Assembly (NCBI GenBank): GCA_023392075.1
Contig: JAEVZU010000198.1
Span: forward strand, 1 to 45,502
Reading direction: 5' to 3'
From: Bacillota bacterium
Lineage (GTDB): Bacteria; Bacillota; Clostridia; Acetivibrionales; DSM-1351
Length of the DNA stretch: 45,502 bases
Shown in pieces: positions 16,701-26,001 of the stretch. Position 1 is the stretch's first letter. Each line of letters begins with the position of its first letter. The position numbers and the translations under genes are program-made. The notes under the pieces were generated by a model, which saw only the letters and a program-made list of their open reading frames with translations, had not been told where the DNA came from and searched no databases.

Positions 16701-17450
16701 ATGGCAACGGTGTTTAAAAAACCACATGCTTTAAAAGATCTGCCACTTCACTATTGTCCCGGATGTACACACGGAATTATTCACAGATTAATAGCGGAAG
16801 TAATAGACGAGCTTGAAATAGAAGGTACTACAATTGGCGTGTCGCCGGTTGGCTGTGCTTACAATAATTATGAGTATTTCAACTGCGATTTCGTACAGGC
16901 CGCTCACGGCAGAGCTCCTGCAGTTGCTACGGGTATAAAGAGAGTGCATCCTGACAACTACGTGTTCACGTATCAGGGAGACGGGGACCTTGCTGCAATA
17001 GGTACGGCCGAAATCGTCCACGCAGCTACCAGAGGAGAAAACATTACAACTGTGTTTGTCAACAACGCCATCTATGGCATGACCTCAGGCCAGATGGCAC
17101 CCACAACCCTGTTAAATCAGGTAACAACTACATCACCGTACGGCAGAAAGCCTGAAATACACGGTTTCCCCATTAAGGTCTGTGAATTGCTTTCCACCCT
17201 TGAAGGTGCTGTTTATGTTGAAAGAACTTCGGTCCATGATGTTAAAAATATAAATAAAACAAAAGCGGCAATAAAGAAGGCCTTCCAGGTACAGAAAGCC
17301 AAAAAGGGCTTCTCAATAGTTGAAGTTCTCTCAACCTGTCCTACCAACTGGGGCATAAATCCAGTTGATTCATTAAAATGGCTTGAACAGAACATGATGC
17401 CGTTCTATCCTTTGGGAAACTTTAAAGGAAAGGATTTGGAGGTGCTGTAA
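16701..17450 (+). CDS. 2-oxoacid:ferredoxin oxidoreductase beta subunit
   Basis: 249 residues. The thiamine-diphosphate binding domain is marked by CPGCTHG at 19-25, GDGDLAAIGTAEIVHA and the NNAIYGMTSGQMAPTT metal/phosphate segment. This subunit carries the catalytic thiamine with the alpha chain. ATGGAGG lies just upstream. Its stop (TAA) shares one base with the gamma start (taATG), a strong coupling signal. The Cys of CPGC plus later Cys residues (VSPVGCAY, TCPTNW) probably hold the proximal cluster seen in this family. Confidence 0.9.
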   Translation: MATVFKKPHALKDLPLHYCPGCTHGIIHRLIAEVIDELEIEGTTIGVSPVGCAYNNYEYFNCDFVQAAHGRAPAVATGIKRVHPDNYVFTYQGDGDLAAIGTAEIVHAATRGENITTVFVNNAIYGMTSGQMAPTTLLNQVTTTSPYGRKPEIHGFPIKVCELLSTLEGAVYVERTSVHDVKNINKTKAAIKKAFQVQKAKKGFSIVEVLSTCPTNWGINPVDSLKWLEQNMMPFYPLGNFKGKDLEVL

Positions 17451-17983
17451 TGAAACAGTTGGAATTGATTATTGCCGGCTTCGGCGGTCAGGGTATACTT
17501 TCGGCAGGCAGATTGCTTGCATATGCCGGTATGCTGGAGGGAAAATATGTTTCATGGCTCCCATCCTACGGCCCTGAAATGAGAGGCGGAACTGCAAACT
17601 GCAGTGTTGTAATATCCGATGAGCCTGTGGGTTCGCCCATACTTGACACGGCAAATGTCTTGGTGGTTATGAACGGCCCTTCACTTGAAAAGTTTGAGAA
17701 AGCGGTTGAACCAAACGGTTTGATAATTTCCGACAGTTCATTGGTAGAAGCAAAGCCAATGAGGACCGACATAGATTTTTCCGGAGTTCCTGCAACTCAA
17801 ATTGCATCGGACATGGGGAACCTCACATATGCCAACATAATTATTTTAGGGAAATTGCTTGCCAAGACAGGCATAGTATCCAGGGAAAGCTTTGAAGCCG
17901 CCCTGAAAAAAGTGCTGCCTGCCAAGAAGCACCACATGATTCCCGACGAGATGAAGGCTTTGAACCTTGGACATGATTATTAA
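17450..17983 (+). CDS. 2-oxoacid:ferredoxin oxidoreductase gamma subunit
   Basis: 177 residues with the PFOR gamma domain motif IIAGFGGQGILSAGRLLAYA (about 7-26) and WLPSYGPEMRGGTANC, which interacts with CoA and the alpha chain in this family. Full length. It begins on the last base of the beta gene stop codon and ends the four-gene unit. The operon stops at the strong hairpin at 18096 shared with glnN. Together with the others it converts a 2-oxoacid plus CoA and oxidised ferredoxin to acyl-CoA, CO2 and reduced ferredoxin, or runs in reverse. Confidence 0.92.
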   Translation: MKQLELIIAGFGGQGILSAGRLLAYAGMLEGKYVSWLPSYGPEMRGGTANCSVVISDEPVGSPILDTANVLVVMNGPSLEKFEKAVEPNGLIISDSSLVEAKPMRTDIDFSGVPATQIASDMGNLTYANIIILGKLLAKTGIVSRESFEAALKKVLPAKKHHMIPDEMKALNLGHDY

Positions 17984-18095
17984 AATAACTTTTATATCAA
18001 TATCGAAACAAAGTGTCACCGAAAGGTTAGAAGTATTGAGGGCCAGGCGGAGTGTGTTTTCAGTATTTCTGTTGCTAAATGTTAAGGTAAATAAT

Positions 18096-18141
18096 AAAGA
18101 GCTTACTAAAATTATTGAATAATTTTTTTAGTAAGCTCTTT
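18096..18141. terminator. Bidirectional terminator between oxidoreductase operon and glnN
   Basis: AAAGAGCTTACTAAA at 18096-18110 pairs perfectly with TTTAGTAAGCTCTTT at 18127-18141, and the T/A-rich loop adds further pairs. It lies between convergent units and serves both. Confidence 0.85.
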
Positions 18142-18186
18142 GAATTGTAAATATTTTTTAGTTATATAACATGTCCCTGGCAAATA

Positions 18187-20280
18187 CTAAATGTTAAACA
18201 ATATTTCGGCATAGGTTGGGAATGGCCACAATTTTGCATCCACAATACACTCAAGTTTGTCAGCCACTGCTCTTAAATTGCTCATTTGTGCAAAGACTTC
18301 GGTTCTATAAAGCATGGCCTGTGCGTAAGTATCCTGGGTTGCTTCCTGGGCCCGGGTAACTTTTTCATCAAGCAGGGATATTTCCTTATTTAACCGTGCC
18401 GTCAATGAAGCTACCTCTTTAAGGAGTTCGGCATTGGCACTGATATCTGCATCCACTCCGCAGCTCTTTATCTGGTTTATCGAGCCGGCTAATTGAGCAC
18501 CGAAGTTTATTGCCGCAGGAAGGATTTGTCTTCTGGACATCTCCAGCATGGTCAACGCTTCGATATTTATCGTCTTTATATATTTTTCAAGGGATATTTC
18601 ATATCTGGAATGCATTTCCGCTCTGCTGAATACCTTGTGCTTTTCCATAACAAAGAGATTTTTTTCATCCGTCAGACATTTTATGGCTTCAACATAACTC
18701 TTGATATTGGGAAGTCCTCTCTTTTCAGCTTCTGTTACCCAATCCTCCGAATAACCGTTTCCGTTGAATATAACACGGCCGTTATCCTTAACAACATCTT
18801 TTATAATGTTATTGACTTCAGTGTTGATATCTGAAGCTTTTTCCATCCTGTTGGCGAAATTTTCCAGAACCTCGGAAACTATTGTATTCAGGAAAAAATT
18901 TGAGGATGCAATGGAGGCAGAGGAACCAACCATTCTGAATTCAAATTTGTTGCCTGTGAAAGCAAACGGAGAGGTTCTGTTTCTGTCGGTTGTATCCTTT
19001 GGAAGGGCAGGCAGAGTGGATACTCCGACAGTTAATTTACCTGCCTTGTTGGCACTTATATCTTCACCTGAAACGATCTGATCCAGTATTTTTGTAAGCT
19101 CGTCACCCAGGAAGATTGATATTATGGCCGGAGGTGCCTCGTTTGCACCCAATCTATGGTCATTTCCGGGATTGCCTGCAGCCAGTCTCAAAAGGTCGGC
19201 ATATTCGTCAACCGCTTTGATTACGGCACATAAGAAAATAAGGAACTGGGCGTTTTCATGAGGTGTTTTGCCGGGATCCAGCAGATTTTGCCCGTCATTG
19301 GTGGACAATGACCAGTTATTGTGTTTCCCCGAACCGTTAACTCCGGCAAAGGGCTTCTCATGAAGCAGGCAAACCAGACCATGTCTCAGGGCTATGGATT
19401 TTAACAGCTCCATGGTGAGCTGATTGTGATCGGTGGCAATATTTGCAGTGGTAAAAATGGGAGCAAGTTCATGCTGTGCAGGTGCAACTTCATTATGTTC
19501 TGTCTTTGCAGAGATGCCCAATTTCCATAAACCTTCGTCAAGGTCCTTCATGAAGGCCGAAACACGTTCCTTTATACTTCCATAGTAATGATCTTCCATT
19601 TCCTGACCCTTGGGAGCTTTTGCACCAAAGAGGGTTCTGCCTGTAAAGATCAAATCCTTACGCTTGTCGTACACTTTTTTGTCAATGAGGAAGTATTCCT
19701 GTTCGGGACCTACTGTTGAGGTAACCTTGGTAACCTTCTCATTGCCGAAAAGGCGGAGTACCCGTACGGCACTTTTGGAAAGGCATTCCATGGATCTGAG
19801 CAAAGGAGTTTTCTTGTCAAGGGTTTCACCGGTATAGGAACAAAAAGCCGTAGGTATATATAAAGTAGCGTTTTTAATAAAGGCGGGTGAAGTACAATCC
19901 CAGGCAGTATATCCTCTTGCTTCAAAAGTAACCCGCAAACCGCCAGAAGGGAAGGAAGAACCGTCAGCTTCACCTTTTATCAATTCTTTACCCGAAAATT
20001 CCAATATTACCTTGCCATCCTCGGTAGGGTTAATGAAAGAATCATGTTTTTCAGCTGTAATGCCTGTCATTGGCTGAAACCAATGTGTAAAATGGGTCGC
20101 CCCCTTTTCTATTGCCCAATCCTTCATACAACTGGAAACTACTTCAGCGATTTCCAGAGTAAGAGGAAGTCCTTCGTCAATAGTTTTTCTAAGTGCCTTA
20201 TACGTGGCTTTTGGGAGTCTTTCCCTCATTACCGAATCGTTAAACACATTAGAACCAAAAATCTCACTTAAATGACTCAT
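18187..20280 (-). CDS. glnN: Glutamine synthetase type III
   Basis: 697 residues, the size of GSIII and far longer than GSI (about 440). Recognisable core pieces are TVGPEQEYFLIDK, EVAPAQHELAPIF, the ATP-site KPFAGVNGSGKHNNWS, and GANEAPPAIISIFLG. It makes glutamine from glutamate, ammonia and ATP in a dodecamer in the cytoplasm. AGGTGATTT precedes the ATG on the minus strand. It is a single-gene unit ending at the shared hairpin at 18096. The 435-base region upstream shows AT-rich sequence but no clear riboswitch or NtcA-like site, so its control is not apparent from sequence. Confidence 0.97.
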   Translation of the reverse strand: MSHLSEIFGSNVFNDSVMRERLPKATYKALRKTIDEGLPLTLEIAEVVSSCMKDWAIEKGATHFTHWFQPMTGITAEKHDSFINPTEDGKVILEFSGKELIKGEADGSSFPSGGLRVTFEARGYTAWDCTSPAFIKNATLYIPTAFCSYTGETLDKKTPLLRSMECLSKSAVRVLRLFGNEKVTKVTSTVGPEQEYFLIDKKVYDKRKDLIFTGRTLFGAKAPKGQEMEDHYYGSIKERVSAFMKDLDEGLWKLGISAKTEHNEVAPAQHELAPIFTTANIATDHNQLTMELLKSIALRHGLVCLLHEKPFAGVNGSGKHNNWSLSTNDGQNLLDPGKTPHENAQFLIFLCAVIKAVDEYADLLRLAAGNPGNDHRLGANEAPPAIISIFLGDELTKILDQIVSGEDISANKAGKLTVGVSTLPALPKDTTDRNRTSPFAFTGNKFEFRMVGSSASIASSNFFLNTIVSEVLENFANRMEKASDINTEVNNIIKDVVKDNGRVIFNGNGYSEDWVTEAEKRGLPNIKSYVEAIKCLTDEKNLFVMEKHKVFSRAEMHSRYEISLEKYIKTINIEALTMLEMSRRQILPAAINFGAQLAGSINQIKSCGVDADISANAELLKEVASLTARLNKEISLLDEKVTRAQEATQDTYAQAMLYRTEVFAQMSNLRAVADKLECIVDAKLWPFPTYAEILFNI

Positions 20281-20714
20281 AAATCACCTCATAAAATAAT
20301 TATTAAAAGCAGCTTGGTATCAAGTTACTCATTATCAACTTAATTAATACTATTAAAAGATACAATTTTTTAAATATAATTGCAAGAGAAAAAAATCATT
20401 ACGTCTTTTTTGGGGGTTAGGTTGATTTTCAAGACAAATATGGATTGCCTGTAAATAGCTGTTTATGTGAATAATATAAAATATTATGCATGAAGAATAA
20501 TCAAAAAAATTGCAATAATTGTTTGGTTTTTGTATCAAAAAACAGGTTCCTTATTGAACTCTTTTACAGATATATTACTATTGGCAGGGAAATTAAAAAT
20601 ACGGTATCAACTGTGTTATAATACTTATTATGTAAGCTTGCAGGCTTTTTGGGGCATGTTCTCTCAACCGGAACAATTCGGAACTAAAATAGATATGACA
20701 AAGGTGGTAATTTT
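20281..20714. other. Divergent intergenic region between glnN and transglutaminase-like gene
   Basis: 434 bases, very AT-rich. It must hold the glnN promoter on the minus strand, but I see no convincing -35/-10 pair for it. For the plus strand an extended -10 lies at 20614-20622. A GGGGG-containing stretch at about 20413 breaks the AT bias. No conserved gene: the small open frames here have no ribosome sites. Confidence 0.4.
20614..20622 (+). promoter_or_regulatory. Extended -10 promoter of the transglutaminase-like gene
   Basis: TGT-TATAAT at 20614-20622, about 93 bases before the start codon; no good -35 at 17 bases, as is common for extended -10 promoters. Confidence 0.45.
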
Positions 20715-21914
20715 ATAAACATAAATTTTAATCCCGTCAGCTTGATATTAATTGTCCCTGTGATATTTATACTGGTTTCGGCTTTATTTACTCCTTTCAG
20801 CCGCGACCGGATACTAAACGGATTTTATTCAATTGTAAATAATATTGAATTTATAACAGCACTGCTGATTGCACTATTTATAACCAAGGGTATACTTTTT
20901 GATAAAAGCAATGCGGTATTCAAATTTACTTATGACTTATTACCTGCGGCTGTTAAAGCCAGTTTGGAGGCAAATAATATATATACCTATCTCTGCGCTG
21001 CTTTTATAATTCTAATTATTGTAGTTCTATTGCTCAGACTTGTAACTTACCCCTTGTATAACTATGTTTTTGACGGTGCTGCCAACAGGATATACAGATC
21101 CATGAGCTCCATGGGCTCCTTTTCAAAAAAGGTAATTTCCTTGCTCTGCAGTATTCCCAGAGCGTTGGTAACATTAATATGTCTGAGCTTTATATTTTAT
21201 TTTTTTTCATATTATTTTACGGTGCCTGGGCTCTCGAAATATATAGATGAGTCCAGGGTATTGAATTCGGTTTATGACACTGCTTTAAAACCTGTTATTG
21301 ATTCGGATATCGCAAAAAAAATACCTGTAATCATAAACGACCAGTTCAACAAGCAGCAGGGTATTGGTGAACAAAGGGCAAAAATTGCCGAAAATATCAA
21401 AGATGCTCTTGGCAATTATAATATAAAGGTAATTCAGTACTTTAACGGAGTGACTCTGGATGATGCCGTGAAGTCAACACCTGAAATAGATAAACTTGCT
21501 GTTGATCTGACAAAGGGGGAGTCCGGAGACTATGGAAAAAGTAAAAAATTATACAGATGGATAACAGGTAATATAAAATATGATTATGAAAAAGCAAGAA
21601 AAATAGCAAAAGAAACCAAGGATACACAATCCGGAACAATAATTTGCTACCAAACCCAAAAAGGTATCTGCTTCGATTATTCAAGCTTGTTTATATCCAT
21701 GTGCAAGGCAAACGGCATTAAGGTAAGGCTGGTAACTGGACTGGGGTACAGCGGTCTTTCATGGGGCGATCATGCGTGGAATCAATTTTATGATTCCCAG
21801 TCAAATAGATGGGTCAATGTTGACTGCACTTTTGGAGTAAGCGGGGGGAATTACTTTGATACAGCTAAATTCTCTTTCGATCATAAAAATGATGAAATTC
21901 AAGGGGAGTGGTAA
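20715..21914 (+). CDS. Membrane-bound transglutaminase-like protein
   Basis: The only good ribosome site (AAGGTGG, 20701-20707) is 7 bases before an ATA codon at 20715, giving MNINFNPVSLILIV; the next in-frame start, TTG at 20742, has no site. I use ATA with caution: 399 residues. Four membrane segments are likely: about 8-28, 45-62 (FITALLIALFITKGILF), 85-107 (LCAAFIILIIVVLLLRLV) and 143-168. The C-terminal half is a transglutaminase-like cysteine protease core with all three triad residues: Cys319 (KGICFDY), His353 (GDHAWN) and Asp370 (VNVDCTFG). CvpA-like features of the N-terminal helices are possible. Likely acts outside the membrane on peptides or the cell wall; substrate unknown. Convergent neighbours none; monocistronic. 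Confidence 0.82.
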   Translation: MNINFNPVSLILIVPVIFILVSALFTPFSRDRILNGFYSIVNNIEFITALLIALFITKGILFDKSNAVFKFTYDLLPAAVKASLEANNIYTYLCAAFIILIIVVLLLRLVTYPLYNYVFDGAANRIYRSMSSMGSFSKKVISLLCSIPRALVTLICLSFIFYFFSYYFTVPGLSKYIDESRVLNSVYDTALKPVIDSDIAKKIPVIINDQFNKQQGIGEQRAKIAENIKDALGNYNIKVIQYFNGVTLDDAVKSTPEIDKLAVDLTKGESGDYGKSKKLYRWITGNIKYDYEKARKIAKETKDTQSGTIICYQTQKGICFDYSSLFISMCKANGIKVRLVTGLGYSGLSWGDHAWNQFYDSQSNRWVNVDCTFGVSGGNYFDTAKFSFDHKNDEIQGEW

Positions 21915-22053
21915 TATAATTATCCTAAAAATTTTGGGAAAGTGTTAAATTACTTAGAAAATATAGAAATTAATGTAAAAAAGTAGTAAAATGATATAGA
22001 TTCCATAAAAAATAACATTTTAATATAATAGTTCTGATAGGGGATTGAATAAA

Positions 22054-23832
22054 ATGAGACTCAAATCAAAACACATTCCCGGGATAGATTTCTTACCAAT
22101 GATTTTTATATTGATTTTGATCATAATTGGAACATTAGGAATTATATCATATCAGAATACATCCTCCATCCTGAGAAAAAGTATTATTGATTCCAACATT
22201 TCCAGGGCTGTTGATAATTCAAACCTGTTAAAACAGCATTTGAAAGAAATGAAAACGATTATTGAAGGAGTGAGCTTCAGAAGTGAAATTCAATCAATGG
22301 ATTGGGCCGTCCAAAAACCGGTTTTGCTTGAAGAAGCTCAAAGATTGAATATTTTAAGATTTCAGATAACGGACATGTCGGGTAAAGCCCATTCCACTCC
22401 GGGAGATCAGCTTGATTTGCCGGAAGGGGAATGGGTTCAAAATGCTTTAAAGGGTGAAACGTACATATCCGAGCCTGTTCAGCGAAACAGTGACAATAGG
22501 TTAATAATGGTTTGCTCTACACCCATAAAAAATAAAAAAGGGGATATTGCCGGAATACTCACAGCTTCAATTGCCCCTCTTTTTCTGATTGACAGCGTAA
22601 GCAATCTGCAAATGGGTGAAACAGGCTTTGGATTTATAATAGATAAAGAAGGAAAAATAATTGCATATCCTGATAAGGAAAAAATACCGGCGACGGATAT
22701 TAAAGAAAAGTCAGGATTTAATAATTTATTTCATGAAATAAATTCTCTGGAAAAAGGATATGCCTTTTACAAATATGCAAAAAAGGATTACTTTACTACA
22801 TATGCACAAATTACAGATAGCGGATGGTTTTTAGCGCTGACGGCACCCAGGCGGGAGATATTTCAAAAGCTGGATACCCTTAAAACGGAGTTCCTTGTGT
22901 TAACTGTCATAACCATAACATTCTGTATATTTTGCTCCTTTCTATTAGTGCGATATTCATTTAAAAGAAAAATTGTTGAAAATCTTGAGCTGTTGGTACA
23001 AGAAGATAAACGTCTGTTAAAGGAATCATCGGAGCTTGAAAAATTAAGAACACAATTTTTCGCCAATATCACCCACGAGTTGAGAACTCCTCTTAATGTA
23101 ATTCTGGCATCGATACAGCTCTGTAAATTTTACTTTGAAAAAGAGAAAGGGACACATAACGTTAATTTGTCCAAACACTTAAAAACAATGAAACAGAACT
23201 GTTATAGACTCATGAGACTTGTAAATAATTTAATTGATACAACAAAAATTGATGTGGGATTTCTTGAAAAACATGCCGGAAATCATAACATAGTAAAAAT
23301 AGTTGAAGATATAACCATGTCCATACAGGAATTTACCGAAAATAAAGGTATTAATCTGTTTTTTGAAAAAAATTCCGAGGAGAAAATAATTGCCTGCGAT
23401 GTTGATAAGATTGAGAGAATTATGCTCAATCTTATATCAAATGCCATTAAGTTTACCGATCAGGGAGGCAGTATTTATGTTAAGGTTGAGGATAAGGGTG
23501 AAAATATTGTAATATCGGTAAGGGATACCGGAATAGGCATACCCAGGGATAAGCAGAATGCCATTTTTGAACGTTTTGTTCAAGTTGAGCAGACCCTGAC
23601 AAAAAATAAGGATGGCAGCGGTATAGGCCTGGCTATGGTTAAATCTTTTGTTGAGATGCATGGAGGTACAATAACGGCAGTCAGTGAGTATGGCAAGGGA
23701 AGTGAATTTATTATGGTACTGCCTGTGACAACCGTAGAAAACAAGAAGGAGGAAATTTGCCTTGAGGAGGTTGAAACTCAAAGAAGGATTGAACGGATAA
23801 ATATTGAGTTTTCAGACATATATTATTCGTGA
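22054..23832 (+). CDS. dCache sensor histidine kinase, orphan
   Basis: 593 residues from the ATG at 22054, with TAGGGGAT 8 bases upstream (a TTG at 22045 overlaps that site). Signal anchor at about 13-33, an extracytoplasmic Cache-type sensor domain of about 235 residues (motifs FIIDKEGKIIAYPDKE and DSGWFLALTAPRREIF typical of dCache), a second membrane segment at about 280-300, then HisKA with His341 (FFANITHELRTPLNVI) and an intact HATPase (N box LISNAIKFTDQG, DTGIGIP, GSGIGLAMVKSFVEMHGG). A 40-residue tail follows. No response regulator is adjacent, so its partner lies elsewhere, possibly among the three regulators at 28.5-32 kb. Confidence 0.93.
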   Translation: MRLKSKHIPGIDFLPMIFILILIIIGTLGIISYQNTSSILRKSIIDSNISRAVDNSNLLKQHLKEMKTIIEGVSFRSEIQSMDWAVQKPVLLEEAQRLNILRFQITDMSGKAHSTPGDQLDLPEGEWVQNALKGETYISEPVQRNSDNRLIMVCSTPIKNKKGDIAGILTASIAPLFLIDSVSNLQMGETGFGFIIDKEGKIIAYPDKEKIPATDIKEKSGFNNLFHEINSLEKGYAFYKYAKKDYFTTYAQITDSGWFLALTAPRREIFQKLDTLKTEFLVLTVITITFCIFCSFLLVRYSFKRKIVENLELLVQEDKRLLKESSELEKLRTQFFANITHELRTPLNVILASIQLCKFYFEKEKGTHNVNLSKHLKTMKQNCYRLMRLVNNLIDTTKIDVGFLEKHAGNHNIVKIVEDITMSIQEFTENKGINLFFEKNSEEKIIACDVDKIERIMLNLISNAIKFTDQGGSIYVKVEDKGENIVISVRDTGIGIPRDKQNAIFERFVQVEQTLTKNKDGSGIGLAMVKSFVEMHGGTITAVSEYGKGSEFIMVLPVTTVENKKEEICLEEVETQRRIERINIEFSDIYYS

Positions 23833-23865
23833 AACTTAATACATTGGAACAATAATATTTATTTT

Positions 23866-23901
23866 TTGTCTATCATTTCTCTTTATGGTAAAATATTTTA
23901 C
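23866..23901 (+). promoter_or_regulatory. Promoter with palindrome for the M24 peptidase operon
   Basis: TTGTCT at 23866-23871, a 17-base spacer and TAAAAT at 23889-23894 with an extended TGG. The perfect palindrome GTAAAATATTTTAC at 23888-23901 covers the -10 box. Confidence 0.6.
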
Positions 23902-23948
23902 AGATTATACGATATTCTTATGACAATTGAAGGAGAATTTATTAAATA

Positions 23949-25139
23949 ATGGACATACAGGCTACCGAAAAGGAATTGAGAGACAGGATAGAAAGGCTTT
24001 GCAAAGAGCTCACAAAAAGGCATCAGGATTGGGATTCGGCGTTAATTTTAAGCCGTGTCAATCAATATTATTTTACCGGTACTATGCAGGACGGAATACT
24101 TATAATAAAGAAGAACGGGGAGGCAATGTATTTTGCCAGAAGAAGTTATGACAGGGCAAAGGCTGAATCGCCGCTCAACTGCATATATCCCATGGAAAGC
24201 TATAGAGATGCGGCAGCTGCAGCAGGCCGGGAACTTGGAAATACATTGCTCGAAACAGAACTGTTAACAGTCGCAATTCTGGAAAGGCTTAAAAGGTATT
24301 TTTCAATAGATAAAATGTATGGCCTTGATAACATTATTTTTGGAGTAAGGGCTGTAAAGAGCCCATACGAACTATACTGGATGAAGGAATCGGGAAAACA
24401 GCACCAAAAGCTGCTTGAGGAAATCGTGCCTTCAATTTTGAGAGAGGGTATGAGTGAAGTGGACTTTACCGCCGAGCTATACCGGTATATGCTTAAAATA
24501 GGTTTCCACGGGGTTTCACGATTTTTCAGATATCAGACCGAAATGATAGCAGGTCAAATCGCATTTGGCGAAAATTCTCTATGCCCTACAAATTTTGATG
24601 GACCGGGAGGCATGAAGGGGATGAGTGCCGCAGTTCCCATTATTGGCAGCAGGGACAGGTATCTGAAAAAAGGAGATCTGGTTTTTGTCGATATCGGATT
24701 CGGAATGAATGGCTACCACAGTGACAGAACACAGGTTTACATGTTTGGAGAAACTCCTCCGGAGGAAGTTGTAACGGCCCACCGCAAATGTATTCAGATA
24801 CAGAAGCAGACTGCAGAATTATTAAAGCCAGGTAACATTCCGGCACAGATATATGAATCGGTAATGTTGGGGATAGAGGAGGATTTCCTTGATAACTTTA
24901 TGGGCTTCGGAAACAGGAAGGTTAAGTTCCTCGGTCATGGAATAGGCCTTCACATTGATGAGCTTCCCGCCATAGCAGTGGGGTTTGACAGCCCGCTTGA
25001 AGAGAATATGGCTATTGCTCTGGAGCCGAAAAAAGGAATCGCGGGTGTTGGTATGGTAGGTGTTGAGGATACCTATATAGTGACACCCCATGGCGGACAG
25101 CTGATTACCGGAGGAGAAAAGGATATTATTACGGTATGA
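23949..25139 (+). CDS. M24 family metallopeptidase (Xaa-Pro aminopeptidase-like)
   Basis: 396 residues: creatinase N-terminal domain (about 1-150) and catalytic M24 domain (about 155-390). All five metal ligands are present: Asp248 (VFVDIGFG), Asp259 (YHSDRTQ), His330 (LGHGIGLH), Glu359 (ALEPKKG) and Glu373 (GVEDTY), so it should be an active dimetal peptidase, removing an N-terminal residue before proline or acting on a related bond. Unlike the M24-fold gene at the window start, which has lost the Asp pair. AAGGAG lies 13 bases before the ATG. The last four bases overlap the start of the AlkZ-related gene. Confidence 0.92.
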   Translation: MDIQATEKELRDRIERLCKELTKRHQDWDSALILSRVNQYYFTGTMQDGILIIKKNGEAMYFARRSYDRAKAESPLNCIYPMESYRDAAAAAGRELGNTLLETELLTVAILERLKRYFSIDKMYGLDNIIFGVRAVKSPYELYWMKESGKQHQKLLEEIVPSILREGMSEVDFTAELYRYMLKIGFHGVSRFFRYQTEMIAGQIAFGENSLCPTNFDGPGGMKGMSAAVPIIGSRDRYLKKGDLVFVDIGFGMNGYHSDRTQVYMFGETPPEEVVTAHRKCIQIQKQTAELLKPGNIPAQIYESVMLGIEEDFLDNFMGFGNRKVKFLGHGIGLHIDELPAIAVGFDSPLEENMAIALEPKKGIAGVGMVGVEDTYIVTPHGGQLITGGEKDIITV

Positions 25140-25822
25140 AAATAGACAGATTTCTTAAAAACTATAATGAATTTATAGAAAGAGTAAATGAACTTGGTTT
25201 TATGGCATTATCAGATATCCTTACAGGTTTTCCTGCGTTAACTGCCGAGACCAGGAGGGAAACCTGGCATACCGGCGATCCTGATACCGATCCCTGGCGT
25301 TGGAAGGATAGAGCGGCAGAAGAAAAACAACTGGCCTTTGGATGTATTCTTGGCGGACATAAGGGGTTTGTTTCACCGTGGATGTATCCATACTTTTATG
25401 TTTGCTGCCATCCGGAGGAAACTATGGAAGACAGGTGGCGGAACGGAGTGGTAAGCCCCGAGGTAAGAGAACTCTGGAAGCTTTTTGAGAGAAAAACATT
25501 ACTTGATACAAGTGATATAAGACATGAAATGGGCGTCGGCAGAAAAGGCGGCAGTAAAGTGGACAATGCAATTGTTGAGCTTCAAAAGCATTATTATATT
25601 ACTGTTGCAGGCAACAGGAGAAAACTGGGCAAATCGGGGGAACCCTACGGGTGGCCTGCAAATGTATATGACAAGGCTTTGAATTGGGCACCGGCTGATT
25701 GGCTTGACCAAGGCTCAGATTTGGAAAAAAGTGAAGCGGGATGTTATATAATCGAGACAGGAGTCAAGATCAGTAACAATGTGAAAGAAGCGGCTCTGAG
25801 AAAAGTTTTGTCGATCAGGTGA
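25136..25822 (+). CDS. AlkZ-related protein
   Basis: 228 residues, soluble, no membrane segments. Motifs DTDPWRWKDRAAEEKQLAFG and ILGGHKGFVSPWMYPYFY are those of a clostridial family I know as AlkZ-related, distant kin of YcaQ/AlkZ DNA glycosylases; the helical winged-helix-like part is at about 105-160 (VRELWKLFERKTLLDTSDIR, MGVGRKGGSKVDNAIVELQK). The catalytic QxQ/QxD motif of true AlkZ enzymes is not seen, so glycosylase activity is doubtful. The ATGA overlap with the peptidase gene shows cotranslation, a pairing without an obvious reason. Confidence 0.72.
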   Translation: MKIDRFLKNYNEFIERVNELGFMALSDILTGFPALTAETRRETWHTGDPDTDPWRWKDRAAEEKQLAFGCILGGHKGFVSPWMYPYFYVCCHPEETMEDRWRNGVVSPEVRELWKLFERKTLLDTSDIRHEMGVGRKGGSKVDNAIVELQKHYYITVAGNRRKLGKSGEPYGWPANVYDKALNWAPADWLDQGSDLEKSEAGCYIIETGVKISNNVKEAALRKVLSIR

Positions 25823-25917
25823 CATACACATATCATTTAATCCTCCCTCGGTTTTTTAAGGGAAAATTACGTAGAAATTAAATTTATGTGACCGCGAATC
25901 CTGTTTTACGTGTGATG

Positions 25918-25926
25918 TGTTATAAT
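25918..25926 (+). promoter_or_regulatory. Extended -10 promoter of the secreted protein gene
   Basis: TGT-TATAAT at 25918-25926, 75 bases before the start codon at 26002; the -35 is unclear. Confidence 0.45.
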
Positions 25927-26001
25927 ATACCAGGAAATACAGAAACTGATATTATTAGTCTGTATATTTCCGGCAATAAATTTTAGTGGGAGGATTGTTT
26001 A

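Noticed and set aside
20281..20714. Possible glutamine riboswitch ahead of glnN
   Set aside because: I looked for the conserved glnA-type stems and see none; only AT-rich sequence is present.
20530..20718. 62-codon plus-strand frame upstream of the transglutaminase-like gene
   Set aside because: No ribosome site, low-complexity AT-rich composition, and it spans the promoter of the next gene.
21920..21945. CCTAAAAATTTTGGG palindrome after the transglutaminase gene as terminator
   Set aside because: AT-rich core with almost no loop and no T-run; too weak to call.
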